64,000 bases of DNA, from NCBI RefSeq assembly GCF_043290135.1, contig NC_134701.1, positions 207,036,101-207,100,100 on the forward strand, in the 5' to 3' direction. The notes below the pieces were generated by a model. That model saw nothing but the letters and a program-made list of their open reading frames with translations. It was not told where the DNA came from and did no database searches. The DNA comes from Rhipicephalus microplus (Eukaryota > Arthropoda > Arachnida > Ixodida > Ixodidae). Positions 10,621-21,611 of the stretch are shown piece by piece (positions within the stretch are counted from its first letter, which is position 1; each line of letters opens with the position of its first letter). The position numbers and the translations under genes are program-made.

Positions 10621-11196
10621 GCGGTGTAAGGCAAATACAGTTTAATGATGGCTTTCTGAACTGGCCACGATAAACTATGCCTAATTGCATAACACTCGAG
10701 TCTGTCAGTTAGTTGCTAGTTGGTGTACGTTTGCAATTAATTTTTAGGCGGGAAAAACCCAATTAAGATGTCTTTTATCCTCTCTAGTGACTGTGTTTTT
10801 CGTGCCCTAAAAATGATTACAATTATGTGGTGCAATCTCATGGCTTTTGTCAGGTTCTGTAGTCATGTTTTTTTTTCATGTCAGTCACATTCTTTAGCAA
10901 CTAAGGCCATCGAAAAGCCACGCGTGCGGCGTTTTCCTTAAGCATATCTTCCCGCTGCTTCTTCTTGTGTTCCTGTAATGAAACCTGTTAAAACAGCTGA
11001 AGCCACAGCTTCGAGCAGGGACCGCACTTTGGGGTTTGTAGTGAGCACTTCGTAGTCATTACTCACGAGGCTGCCTGCTGACGCATTGGGACAACACGAA
11101 GACACTTTCAGCTTTTCTATGTCTTCCAGAGGTTCGGTGAATCGGGTGATGGTATCTGCATTGCGGGGAGACTGGGCTAAGCGATGGTGACAGCTG

Positions 11197-11389
11197 CTAA
11201 TGGTGACTGTCATGTCTTCTGCGACGACTACGCATTTCTCCACAAATAGCGCTCTTTTTTTCTTCTTTGACCACTAGAAACGTCACAAGAAGTCTTGTCT
11301 CCCTATTCTCAACAACTTTCCGCCAGCATGCAATGTCTTGAATGTCTTTCCGCCAGCATGCAATGTCTTCTATGTCTTGAAGTGAAATT
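11197..11389 (-). pseudogene. Downstream half of an open frame split by a LINE
   Basis: On the minus strand the frame entering from the TSD (11401) continues open down to a TAG at 11199-11197. It includes a 30-bp (10-codon) tandem duplication at about 11312-11375, encoding the repeated residues DIACWRK. Joined at the TSD to the frame at 16823-16510 it makes a single uninterrupted 168-codon reading frame before LINE insertion. No family is recognised. A third, shifted frame continues open from 11243 to 10938, so the ancestral coding region could extend further. Confidence 0.45.
11312..11375. repeat. 30-bp tandem duplication
   Basis: TTCCGCCAGCATGCAATGTC plus ten more bases occurs twice in direct succession, differing at two positions. 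It keeps the minus-strand frame open (10 codons). Confidence 0.9.
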
Positions 11390-11534
11390 ATGACGCCACT
11401 CGACTTTTCGTTGGGGGGAGGAAGAAGAAGTTGTCACAGAGAACAGCCTCTGCTTCGAGCTCTGGGAGTTTTGTAATTCTTTTGCCTAGACTTTTCAATT
11501 ATCGACACACCTCGGAGGGGCGTTCCCCCTCAGA

Positions 11535-12891
11535 ATGGGGTATCAAAACCCCATCCAGCAACCGGGACCGAACCGACCACATCATAGTGCGTCTGAAACA
11601 AGTTCTCACCCCGGCCCAAGCGTGGTCCACGTTGAGAATTCTGATGACTCCTCCGTTGAAGATATTGCTTCGGACAGCAACTACGTGGTCGTACCAAGCC
11701 GACACCTGAAGAGAAAAATCTGCCCGACATCGCCGACTGGCCGGCAAGCACAGACAGAGGCGAGTAGCATGTGGTCGTACACCATTTCGTATGTGTCGAC
11801 ATCGAAGACAGACATCTTGAACTCTCTAAATAGGCAGAGCCTGTCAGAGTACTTTGAGCTCATCGCTCCAGGGAAAGTCGTAGAAATACGCATAAATACT
11901 CGAAAGAACACTGTCCGGGGAGGTCAATACGAAGGCTTTATTGGACTCGCTGAAAGCGATTGTTCGATTAGGAAACATTCCGGTTCGCGCATTCTCCGCG
12001 TATGACGAAGAAACGACAACACGAGTTATATACGATGTAGATGAGGAGATAACAGACTCAAGTCTCGAGAAACTGCTGTCATCGTCGGCTCCAGTGCTTG
12101 GTTTCCACCACTTTGGACGCACGCGATGTGTTAAAGTAGTGTTTCAGTCGAAGACGTTACCCACACATGTAAAAGTTGGGTACGTGAGGCACTCGGTACG
12201 TCCTTACGTACCAAAACCTCTGCAATGTCATAAATGCATGAAATTTGGGCACGTTAGTGCAGTTCGCAAGGGTGCAGTAACCTGCAAGCATTGCGGTGGC
12301 CTTCATGATGGTGATAACTGCAATGCTGTGGCCAAAAGCCCTAACTGCTCAGGCGCCCACGACGCAACATCAAAGGAATGTCCCAAAATGAGGAATGAAA
12401 TGAGTATCCTGAAGAAGATGGTTCGAGACCACTCCACTCACAGAGAAGCTGCAAGGGCAGTACGGCGCCGTAAACATCGTTCGCGACACCGACGCAAATG
12501 AAGCAGCAGTGCTCATAGCTTATCGAATTCGACACACAAAACCGTGCCCTCACCACCTACTAGCCTACTTTTGTCGGCCAGAAAGGAGGATACAGATGCT
12601 CAAATGCCAATACAGTCCACGCAAGTACAATGTAACCAGTCATTGGCTCTCCCCACGTCGGAGACTCAGTGGCCTTCACTACCGTCAAGAGCTACGATAG
12701 CGCCATCATCACATAGTGCCCCTACCCCCAATGAAGAAAACGAGAAGATGGACAACGCAGATGTCAAGGCTATGCTTAAAAATTTGATGGGCTTGATGCA
12801 TAAGATTCTCAGCAGCCTAAACACTCCCGCTGCTAAGGCGGCTGTGCAGCTACTTGAGGTTTTGGAGGCTCTTCTCTTGGTTCTTCAGTAA
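11535..12891 (+). pseudogene. LINE ORF1 (gag-like, zinc knuckles), broken
   Basis: Starts at the ATG at 11535. The first ~140 codons are polar and lack a domain I know. The frame changes between about 11930 and 12005, and the rest continues in another frame to 12891 with an in-frame TGA at 12499-12501. Around 12226-12390 it shows a CHKCMKFGH cluster, then CKHCGGLHDGDNC and NCSGAHD...CP, the CCHC-type knuckle region of I-type gag proteins. The first knuckle has lost its last cysteine (VRKG where KSCKG is usual). The product would bind the element RNA and package it in the RNP. ORF2 starts 15 bases after the stop. Confidence 0.85.
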
Positions 12892-12906
12892 GTGAACACG
12901 GCACTG

Positions 12907-15900
12907 ATGTTCGAAGAACACATGCGCCAGTTGCTTGTTATGCAATGGAATGCTCGTGGCCTACGTGGCCGTCTGTCAGACTTCAGACAATGGGTTTTTA
13001 AATATCAATTTCCTGTTATCGTTATATGTGAACCGAATATGGTTTCAACTCTTCGTATATCTGGCTATATCCAGATTCGGTCCCGCAGTGATCAACGTAG
13101 GAGCAAAGTTATCCTTTGTATACGCCATGATTTGACGTTCTTGAGACATGAAGTCGCGTCGCATACCAGCAATGATTACGTGAGCCTGACTATAGCACAT
13201 AAAAAGCGGACAGTCTCAGTGATAGGAGGATACATACACCCAAGCGCACAGATGGACTGCTTCCACCTGGGGACCATTCTCCAAGCAGCACAAAGGCCAC
13301 ACATTGTGATCGGCGATTTTAATGCACATCATCCTCTCTGGCGTAGCACTACAACGAACTATCGCGGAAGGGATTTGGCCAATTCTATATGCAACTATGG
13401 ACTAAGCGTACTCAACGACGGATCACCTACATTTGTTCGTAGCACGTCCTACAGCAGCTGCCTCGACCTCTGTTTCGTTTATAGAAGCCTTCTGTCTTCC
13501 GCATGTTGGTGCACAGATTTGGACACTCGCGGCAGTGAACACCTTCCAACCTATGTTCAGTTCAGGTGGTTTCGCCGCACGCACACCCTACATCCGTCAA
13601 ACCGACTGGACACTGTTCAAGGCATCTGTCAAGTCTGGCTGTGAGCACACAACTGATCCATCCGAGGTAGAGAAGATCATTGCTTCTTCACTGCGTGACA
13701 CAACCAAACAGGTTAATCTACTGACGCAGAGATCACCAGTTGACTCCTAATACGAGGCCCTTCGTGCAATCCGTCGCCGTGCCGAACGCCGATACAGATG
13801 AACGAAGTCGCCTTCAGACCTTTTGCCTGTCGTCGAGCTCAACGACATGTTCTTCGGCACCTTGACAAGATTGACAGGCAACGTTGGAGACATTTCTGTG
13901 GATCTCTGGACCCCAGACAACCTCTATCTAAGATCTGGCGGGTGGTATGAAGTTTGCAGACAACTCCCCAACAACGTCAGCCATTTCAAGCTGTGGCTCT
14001 ACATCAGGGACGGACAGAAGTTGAGATAGCCAGTGAATACTGTAGCCTCATCGTGGACACCACTGATGGTCTTGCCACTAATGACCCTCTTACTACCGTT
14101 GCGCCTCCATCGTCTGACGAGCGCCTTGATGTACGTTTTACAATGCATGAGCTTGACGCTGCGATTTCTGCCTCCCGCCGATCATCGGCACCAGGACCTG
14201 ACGGAATCACGTATGCTGCACTCAACCATCTTGATACAGAAGCACGACGTATCCTGTTATCTCATTATAACACCTCATGGGAGTCAGGAGAAGTCCGAGC
14301 TAATTGGAAATGCAGTCGCATTATTGCATTGCTTAAGCCGGGGAAGTGTCCTTATGCACTTTTCTTCTACAGACCAATCGCCTTAGCAAGCTGCGTCGGA
14401 AAAGTGATGGAAAGAATGGTACTGTCAAGATTAGAGTGGCTTTTAGAGAGCAACAACTCCTTTCCTGCATTTATGAACGGCTTCAGAAGAGGCCGATCTG
14501 CCATTGATGGTGTGGTCGACTTGATCACCAGCGTTGAAGAGGAAAGAAGCCGACGCAGACTAGTGGCGGCGGTCTTCTTAGACATTAAGGGTGCCTACAA
14601 TAATGTGCTGCATTATGCGATCTTCGACGAACTGGAAGATTTCGATATCTGTGGACGACTGTACGCTTGGATATTTAGCTACCTTAGGGACCGCACCATT
14701 TACATCACGACAAATAATGGAGACACCGATCGATATAAGTTTCATCGTGGTGTTCCCCAAGGAGGAGTTCTGAGCCCGATCCTATTCATTGTCACAATGA
14801 TAGGCCTAGCAGCAGAACTTCCCAGCACGGTGAAGATCAGTGCATACGCTGATGACATATGCATATGGGCATCCGGAACTACTCGTACGCAATTACGAGC
14901 TCGACTACAGCGTGCAGTGACGATCACTTACAAATATCTACGACGTCAGGGGCTCACTTTTCAATCGACAAATGCGCAGTGCTTGCGTTCACGCGCAGGC
15001 ACATGTCGAAATACCCGATATTTATTAATGGGACAGGGATACCTGCTGTGACGCACCACAAGTTTCATGGGGTTGTCGTACACAGAGACCTATCGTGGAC
15101 GAGGCATGTCGCAGTAGTTAAATCTAAATTGAAGAGCTTTGCTCTCGTTCTTCGCCACGTAGCAGGAGCAAGATGGGGCCCGTCAGAATCATCGCTACTT
15201 CAATTGTACAATCTTTATTTGTGGGATACGTTCCATACAGCATGCCGGTGCTCTCCAATATGAGACCTAGTTGTGTGAAGACGTTAAAGAGTGTTCAAGC
15301 TCAATGCTTACGAAGATGCTTGGGTCTACCGCGCTGTACTTCAACAAATGGGACAATCACAGAGGCTCGGGCTTGTCCCATCAGTGTATACATGCTCTGT
15401 GAGCCACTTAGATTTCACCTCCAATTGCTGAGCAGACACAGACAGCACCCACTGTCAGTACTACCCGCCACTCACCCAGATTGCAGTTTCTCAAGAGTAA
15501 TATCGCGGCATGAAAATATTATACCATCAAGGTTTTCTCCGCCAAATGCCCCTGCAGTGCCTCCATGGGTCCTGCCTAAACCACCTGTTTCTTTTACGAT
15601 ACCTGGAATCACGAAGAAGTCGCTCATTTCTTCTGTTGGCCTCAGACAACTGACCCTATATCACATTTATACAACGTACAGTGATTCTCTGCACGTGTAC
15701 ACCGATGGATCCACCACGCTAAACACCTCCGCCGTAGCCTTTGTCATCCCAGACATGGATATCGCTCGACGATTTAAAGTGGACCATAAAACCACATCAA
15801 CTGCCGCAGAGCTTGTCGCTATCCGGGAGGCAATAAGATTTATTTCTTGAGAGCGACCTCGAGCCTTGACGATTTTTTGTGATGCCAGACCCGCTTTGCA

Positions 15901-16333
15901 AACCATTAATTGCATCATGAAGCAAGGTCCGTATTACAGCTTGGCAATAGAAATCACAGAACTTAATCAGGTTGCCTCAACAAATGGTCATCTTATAACT
16001 TTCCAGTGGAGTCCCGCTCATTGCGGCGTGATGGAAAACGAAGAGGCAGACGCTGAAGCTAAAAATGCCTTAAGCAGTGCCCCTGAAGTACGCATTGCGT
16101 TTTCACGAGCTGACACGAACGCCCTGCTTCGCTGCGTGATGCGTAGCTACACACTTCAGCACTACACCAAACCGGAACGGCGACCACTGATTTCTTCTAC
16201 TGAACTGTATCGCAGTAGGTCATTAACTGATGAGACCATGTTGGGCCCTTGGCAAGACACCAACAGTGCAACTGCGGTCACAAGAGTAGTTATAACCTTT
16301 TTGGAAACAACTGGACTACGTGCGCGGCTATGA
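12907..16333 (+). pseudogene. LINE ORF2: endonuclease, reverse transcriptase, RNase H, broken
   Basis: Begins at ATG 12907. Endonuclease: WNARGLRG, ICEPN and GDFNAHHPLW are present, but the usual SDH.P reads SEHLP, replacing a catalytic aspartate. Reverse transcriptase: PGPDGI, YRPIAL, FLDIKGAYNNV, GVPQGGVLSP and the catalytic YADD at 14845-14856. A CLGLP-type linker follows. RNase H: YTDGS, AAEL, FCDARPAL and NEEADAEA keep all four acidic residues. Lesions: frame changes near 13560-13640, near 13800-13990, near 14965 and near 15220, with stops at 13748-13750 and 15848-15850. The enzyme would cut target DNA and copy element RNA in place. Intact homologues run about 1,100-1,200 residues, similar to this span. 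Confidence 0.92.
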
Positions 16334-16509
16334 AATGTGTCTCAGCCAGAAAAAACACTACATACTCACCTCTCTATTTCACCATGATCATCCATTAATC
16401 TTTCTTTACCCCTTTCCCTTCCCCCAGTGTAGAGTAGCAGGCTAGAGCAAGCTATCGCTCAGGCCGGCCTCTCTGCCTTTCTGTAAATAAACTTACCTCC
16501 TTCCTCCTC

Positions 16510-16823
16510 ATGACGCCACTCATTGACGGCATGTCGGAACTTATTTCGCCGTCTTCGAGCTCAGTGCTCGGAGATAGTTCATTATTTTTCACCGATGATA
16601 TTATAGAAAGTACCCAACTCCTATCAAGCAGCTTTTGCATCTTTGTCGCGCGTTTTGAAAGGTAAGCGGGCAAAAACGGGAACATCCGTGGAACGCATTC
16701 TTCGACGAGGTCCCACTTTCCTCTGGAAAGTTGTACCTTTTTACTATTGGTGACGTGAGTGAAACTCTTCAGGATGTCCTCCTCGTGAAAGTGCGTATCA
16801 CGCCCACGTGATGTGCTGGGCAT
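16510..16823 (-). pseudogene. Upstream half of an open frame split by the LINE
   Basis: Minus-strand frame starting at ATG 16823 (MPSTSRG...), open into the LINE. Its own sequence ends at the TSD (…ELEDGEISSDMPSMSGV). It is polar with an acidic/serine-rich end and holds the segment WDLVEECVPRMFPFLPAYL. No family is recognised. The frame stays open across the empty site into 11389-11197. An upstream extension to 17162 is also open but includes a homopolymer-encoded FFFFF stretch and looks non-coding. It could be a host exon or an ORF of an unrecognised transposon. Confidence 0.45.
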
Positions 16824-17162
16824 TTTCTTATCTGCACGAGGAATAGCGTGGTCCCATGCCTCTCGCTGCTCCGGTACACGCGGGGCAAAAAAAAAAAAAT
16901 GTGGTGTCTCATTTCCTGTAGCCACTCGTACAGCCGTGAAGGCAACATGTGGGCACGATGAAAACACGCAACACATGCAAAGCAGAACAGGGCACGCTGA
17001 AGCACAAAACTGTCCAGGCAGAAAGAAGCCTCCATGGCTAGCGACGCACTGCAACATGCACAGGCGACGAAGGTTACGGGAGAGACATGAGCGAGCATTC
17101 AGTGAGAGAATCGGGATGCGACAGCAGCGCCGAATTTGTCGCTGGAAGTGGTGGTGCCACAC

Positions 17163-17649
17163 AACATTGCTTAGGTTTGCGACTTACCTAGTTCTAAAAA
17201 CGATGATCCACCCACTCACCCACCCACTTATCATGCTGTATTGGCGCTCATTGACCAGCTGTTTCTTCTTAAAAGAAGATCTCCCATGCAGTCTGCCTTT
17301 CCCATAACGGATAGCCTGCACCCAATACGAAACCATCGCGTTTTCGCGTTCTGACGCCAAGCTGCCAGTGTGATTATCGCCGGCAATCAGTCCTCGCTGC
17401 CGCAAGAAATGTCATATTACGCTCCCGCAACTATCTGAGACAGCGACCCTCGGCGGAGCAACTGAAGTGAGCACGGCTGTACTTAGAATTGTTAGCCGCA
17501 CGGAAGAAAGTAAACATCCACACGAAGGCCACTGTACGCGAGATGATGCTATATAGTATACGGCGGCTGTAAGAAAAGCATCAGCTACAACTTCTTTTTC
17601 CGCAATCCCTTGAAGACCACTTTTGCCGATTAAATTACGCGGCCAGCTG
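17163..17649. other. Unassigned sequence
   Basis: Nothing recognised; contains CCACCCACTCACCC-type short direct repeats near 17208-17230. Confidence 0.4.
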
Positions 17650-18130
17650 TCATTTTTTATTTATTTATTTGAAACAAATCCCGCAGCGCCACTTAGGCAT
17701 TATTGCGGGGGGCACAGAGCCTCATAAAATGAATCCGCAGTCTTGCGGCCAACTACATCGGCTGGTAACGTGTTCCATTCAACAATGGATTGCGGAAAAA
17801 AAGAATGCTTAAAAAGATCCGTTCTGGGGTTGTATGGCCGTACTTTAAATTTGTGATCATGACGGGAGGATTGATAATACGCTTTTTTTAAATAATCTGA
17901 AGCATTAATGCCCGTTTTATTGTTATATATCGAATAAAATAGTTTTAATCTTAGATTACGTCTTCGATCTTGTAAGTATTGCCAATTAAGTTCTCTTTTC
18001 ATACAACGGGAGCTTTCAGTTCGGCCATATTTTCCCAGAACAAATCTTGCTGCCATCGACTGAATGCGCTCTAATTCATGAATATGTATTTTGTTAATAT
18101 GTATTACGATGAAGAATAACAAAGTAATAA
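17650..18130 (-). mobile_element. 5'-truncated CR1/L2/Jockey-like LINE 3' end
   Basis: Minus-strand coding of 140 codons (18122 to 17700) with LERIQSMAARFVLGKY, RRRNLRLKLFYSIYNNK, VRPYNPRTDLFKHSFFPQSI and VEWNTLP. The FFP.(S/T)I..WN.LP ending is typical of the extreme C-terminus of CR1/L2/Jockey-type reverse transcriptase proteins. The frame is intact in this piece. After the stop a short 3' UTR ends in (AAATA)n-like sequence at 17655-17672. The 5' end is cut near 18130, as expected of incomplete target-primed reverse transcription. No clear TSD was found. Confidence 0.85.
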
Positions 18131-18540
18131 AGCAGTGATGTTCAACGATATCTCTAAGCCGACCTCGTTATCGGGTCTCAATGGAGTCGGTGTCATCCGT
18201 CAGCTTAAGCCTTGCAGCACTTATTTCGGTATCTATCAGCCGTCGATTTCTCATTTCTCTTGTCAGTTCGTGAAAGTGCGCTGTCGACAGCGCCTTACAC
18301 AATGTGTGGCGTTTGTTTTCTATTCACATCTGACTTTCCTATTGGTTACGCACTTCACTACTCTTCACATTTTTGTCACATTATTCAGGTTAAATAGGAG
18401 ACAGAAATCTTTCCTCGACAATTGGATGTTTCTTCTGCTTTTGATAGAAAATTCTAAGACCTCTGCTTTTGTAGACGCTTCTCACACAGAAGATACATAG
18501 GGGTCCCTTCTGCATATCACTGACTTGGCACAGCAACGCC
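18131..18540. other. Unassigned sequence
   Basis: An open plus-strand frame of 121 codons (18135-18500) shows no recognised motif; probably chance. Confidence 0.4.
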
Positions 18541-18672
18541 GGGTTTTCTCACGCGCACCGGAGGCCGCGATGTCCCAAGGCATCCCCGCTGACCTCCTCT
18601 AAGCAGCGTAACTGACCTCTCGGCCGGTCCCCTCTTTTGGGAGTAATAAAGTTTTGATCATCATCATCATAT
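18541..18672 (+). mobile_element. LINE 3' UTR remnant with (ATC)n tail
   Basis: The stretch CGATGTCCCAAGGCATCC through CTGACCTC to GGGAGTAATAAAGTTTTGATC ends in (ATC)4. A polyadenylation-like AATAAA followed by a short trinucleotide tail is the usual 3' end of arthropod LINEs that end in (ATC)n/(TCA)n. A comparable terminus may occur on the minus strand at 54540-54830. Confidence 0.5.
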
Positions 18673-19342
18673 TGTACTTATTTGTGAAGTGACAATAAAA
18701 GTGCGCTACACTGAAAAAAATTAAAATGCTGTAACTTACAGGTTGCAACCATTTTTTTTTTCATGAATAACTGCGCTTCATTGAAGGTGTAGCGGATAAC
18801 GTTATATTTAGGTGTATGGATTGAGTGGCAACAAACAGATTACAGTCCCGACAGCAGATCACGGTCGACTTACGCAACAACATGATTAAGGTTGTTTTAG
18901 CGCTGACAGCATACACATTACTATCTTTATTAGTGTAAGGGAGCCGATGCAAGCGTCGAGGTACGGCCATTATCGAATGGTTCCCCCATTCACTAAACGG
19001 TGTGGGTGATTGGAGGCACTTGCACATTGATTTGGTGACTCGATAACGTGCGTCATACTTGGAGCGAACCTTGGAGTAGTAAGAACAGGTACAGTATTCT
19101 ATAAGAATCCACAAACTGGACTGTTTCAGTGCACATGCTCATTATATACAGCTTTTAAGTCTGCGCTGATGAGTGGTGCCTTATTTCGACAATTAAACTT
19201 AGCGCGTCATGAAAGAGGCGTTCCACGTAGTGGCCTCATAGACCGTACCCTCCGCAGAAAGCGAATGCCATTAGCGTAGTCAGAACAAGAAACCAAGGAC
19301 AAGATTATCCTCCTGCAGATGGTTTTCATGGCACTATTTTAC
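18673..19342. other. Unassigned sequence
   Basis: No gene or repeat recognised; a 117-codon minus-strand frame (18761-19114) has no visible domain. Confidence 0.4.
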
Positions 19343-20042
19343 AGCGAAAGCTGTTATCACATCACAACTCGGGTCACGCACCGCCTTAGTTGTCCGCCGC
19401 CACCGCTGCCGCTGCCACCACTGGTGTCCGTAATCACATCACATAAAATTTGAAAAAAAAAAAACAAAACAAACCTAATACCATGACACAGTGAGGCTCA
19501 AACGCGGGTCCTCTGGGTGCCAGCCAGGTATTCTACCACTGAGCCGCGTCGGTGATTGGGACCTGTTGGCAAACTTGCCTTCGGCAGGCTTAATGTCGTA
19601 AAAGCAGTCGAGTTACTACGACTTGTAAAGCGTTTTAAAACAGCGATACAACAACCAGTCGTCGCACAATACGAATAGCATAACGAGTAGGTGATTGCAA
19701 AAGCTTATTGCAAAAGCTTATTCTTGTTCACCTATTGACGGTGGCGGATACCCTCTTGAGGCATTATTTCTCATCGTCGTCAGTCACTGCATAAATTGGC
19801 AAAAAATTCTTGCAAGTGTTTAGCGGATTCCACATATCTCAGAAGAATGACGAAAAATAGCATAGCGAATGCCGGTCTACTACCCCAATTTTTTTTATTG
19901 TTAATGCCGCAGTAGGTATCAAGCAAGTGTGCTTGCAGCAGTTACCCGATTAGTGTTTAGAAAAGGCTCTGAAAGGCTGCTCTTCTAACTTTTGCTGTGA
20001 CTGTGCTGCTCCTTCCTTCCACGCAGGCCTGGCGTTGTTTAG
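19343..20042 (-). mobile_element. Family-1 Pol III-headed repeat, copy C
   Basis: Minus-strand copy. It has CAGGCCTGCGTGGAAGG near 20030, the CATTCTTCTGAGATATGTGG block near 19835, GCCTGCCGAAGGCAAGTTTGCC near 19567-19592, the A box (TGGCTCAGTGG-like, complement near 19535-19548), the B box near 19498-19512, and the tail AACAGCTTTCGCTGT. It contains a small internal duplication (GCAAAAGCTTATT twice at 19698-19725). It is the most complete copy next to copy D. Confidence 0.78.
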
Positions 20043-20184
20043 AGGCGTTATTTTACCGGAACACCGGCACACCACGGCACATGGCGTGCTGGCACACGCC
20101 ACAGGAAACGTTAACGCGACAGTGCAAAGGAGTCCATGCACGTCACAGAATATGTGCTACCCGCGTCACCGGCGTTGTCGATTA

Positions 20185-20335
20185 GTGAAATATCTTTATA
20201 TAAGCAAATACTAAAAATCACTCGTAGAGCCGGAGTCGAACCCAGATACCCTGCATAGGAGTCGAGTACCACCACAGCACCAGCATAGTGCCATAGCACC
20301 ACCAAGCCACGCGAGTGCCTCAAGCAGCTTCCGTA
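20185..20335 (-). mobile_element. Another tRNA-derived SINE or pseudo-tRNA
   Basis: On the minus strand there is an A box-like TGGCTTGGTGG at 20309-20299 and a perfect B box GGTTCGACTCC at 20242-20232, 57 bp apart. It then reads into CTACGAGTGATTTTTAGTATT, a T-rich run. The spacing is longer than in a plain tRNA because of a GCTATGGCACTATGCTGGTG-type insertion. Not the same as Ruka or family 1. Confidence 0.55.
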
Positions 20336-20960
20336 AAGAAAACCTCTGTACAGACGTCATGTTAGGACAACGCCAGTTGTAATCGCAGAGTCAGCTATCT
20401 ACTTTTATATCAATGTAGAAAACGTCCCATGCCGATTACTCCTCAATAAATATAAGGCATAACACCGCCGTATCGCAGTGAGGGGTTCTAGCAATAAAAC
20501 GGATGTTACTAGTCTAACGTGATTGCTGATGTGACATCGGACCTTCAGCTACCGTGTATAAACCAGTGCACTCGAGGTCCGGGTAAGCCCAAGATCAGTG
20601 CACAACTGCTCAATCTGCACGAGGACGTCGGTCTACCTCGCAACGCTCGACTCGAAGAGAAAAATTCGCTATAGACACCGTTCAGTCGAGTTTTCCAGTC
20701 TGGCTGCAGCGCCAGAATACATAGCCTAGTGGATAAAAAAACAACCTTGAGACGACCTCGGTGTAAACGAAATGCGACGCGCACGTGTTGCGCCCTGCAT
20801 TCGTCGGCAGATTGTGGCCGGGATACATGGGGGACGCGAGCACGCATCTATTTTCTGTGTGCCAATAACGGCAAATTTCAAATACTTTACATCTTTAGAA
20901 AAACGTAAGACTGTGCGTGAATTAAAAAAAAACTAAGTTATTTTGTTCTCGTTCGTTTGC
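20336..20960. other. Unassigned sequence
   Basis: A moderately CpG-rich stretch at about 20530-20860 with a 100-codon minus-strand frame (20545-20847), not recognised. Confidence 0.35.
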
Positions 20961-21217
20961 TGTTTCGATTGATTCATTGATTTATATGTGGTGTTTTATG
21001 TCCCAAATCCACCGTATGATTATGAGAGACGTCGAAGTGGAGGACTTCCGAAATTTTGGCTACCTGGTGTTCTTTAACGTGCACCCATACCTGAGCACAC
21101 GGGCCTACAACATTTTCACCTCCACCGAAAATGCAGCCGCCACAGCCGGAATTTGATCCCGCGACCAGCGGGTCAGCAGCCGTGTACCTTAACCCCTATA
21201 GACCACTCTGGCGGGGA
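20961..21217 (-). mobile_element. Ruka-type SINE
   Basis: In the plus reading it starts GATTGATTCATTGATTTATATG (the SINE 3' tail) and carries ATGATTATGAGAGACG, TTCTTTAACGTGCACCCA, GGGCCTACAACATTTTC and GATCCCGCGACC. It ends at ACCACTCTGGCGGGG, the tRNA-like head. About 15% diverged from the other copies, so an older insertion. Confidence 0.88.
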
Positions 21218-21464
21218 CGTTTGTTATTTAGTTTCTCCGTTTTTTTCTTTTCATTTCTTTGTTGTCGTGGCGGCTGCATTGTGAGATCCCTTCATTATTA
21301 CGGTTTTATGGTTCATGAATTGAAGCGAGAGAGGGTTTTGTACTGGCCGCAGTGGGAAGTTTGCAAACGCTAAGTATATGCATGTCCCTTGCGGTAGGTT
21401 GCATATGAATACATCTGAGTGCTTATTTAGAAAACATATGCTGCACGATGCAGTCATTGGTGAT

Positions 21465-21606
21465 GGGGTTCGTTCATCCGTCCGTCCATCCATCCGTCGA
21501 TCCATCCATCCATCCGTCCGCCCGTCCATCTGTTCGTCTGCCTGTCCAGCCGTCAATCTGCACGTCTGCTTGTCTGTTCGTTTGTTCGTCTGTCCGTCTG
21601 TCGTTC
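21465..21606 (+). repeat. Degenerate (GTCC/ATCC/GTCT)n tract
   Basis: About 140 bp of imperfect tetranucleotide repeats drifting from CATCCGTC to GTCTGTCC units. Open frames rich in RPSVHPSV are artefacts. Confidence 0.9.
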
Positions 21607-21611
21607 ACCCA

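Larger units (their letters stand above)
11402..16509 (+). mobile_element. Near full-length I/R1/LOA-type LINE with 12-bp TSD
   Basis: The 5.1 kb body is flanked by identical ATGACGCCACTC at 11390-11401 and 16510-16521. Order: a short 5' UTR, ORF1 with zinc knuckles, ORF2 with an EEP endonuclease, reverse transcriptase and RNase H, then a 3' UTR ending CTGTAAATAAACTTACCTCC. The RNase H domain and knuckle-bearing ORF1 fit the I superfamily of non-LTR retrotransposons. Both ORFs are broken by frameshifts and stops, so this copy is inactive. Related 3' UTR pieces lie at 36880-37010, 51480-51620 and 51745-52030. The insertion interrupts a minus-strand open frame. Confidence 0.93.

Noticed and set aside
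18135..18500. 121-codon plus-strand frame
   Set aside because: No recognisable family; composition like the surrounding AT-rich DNA.
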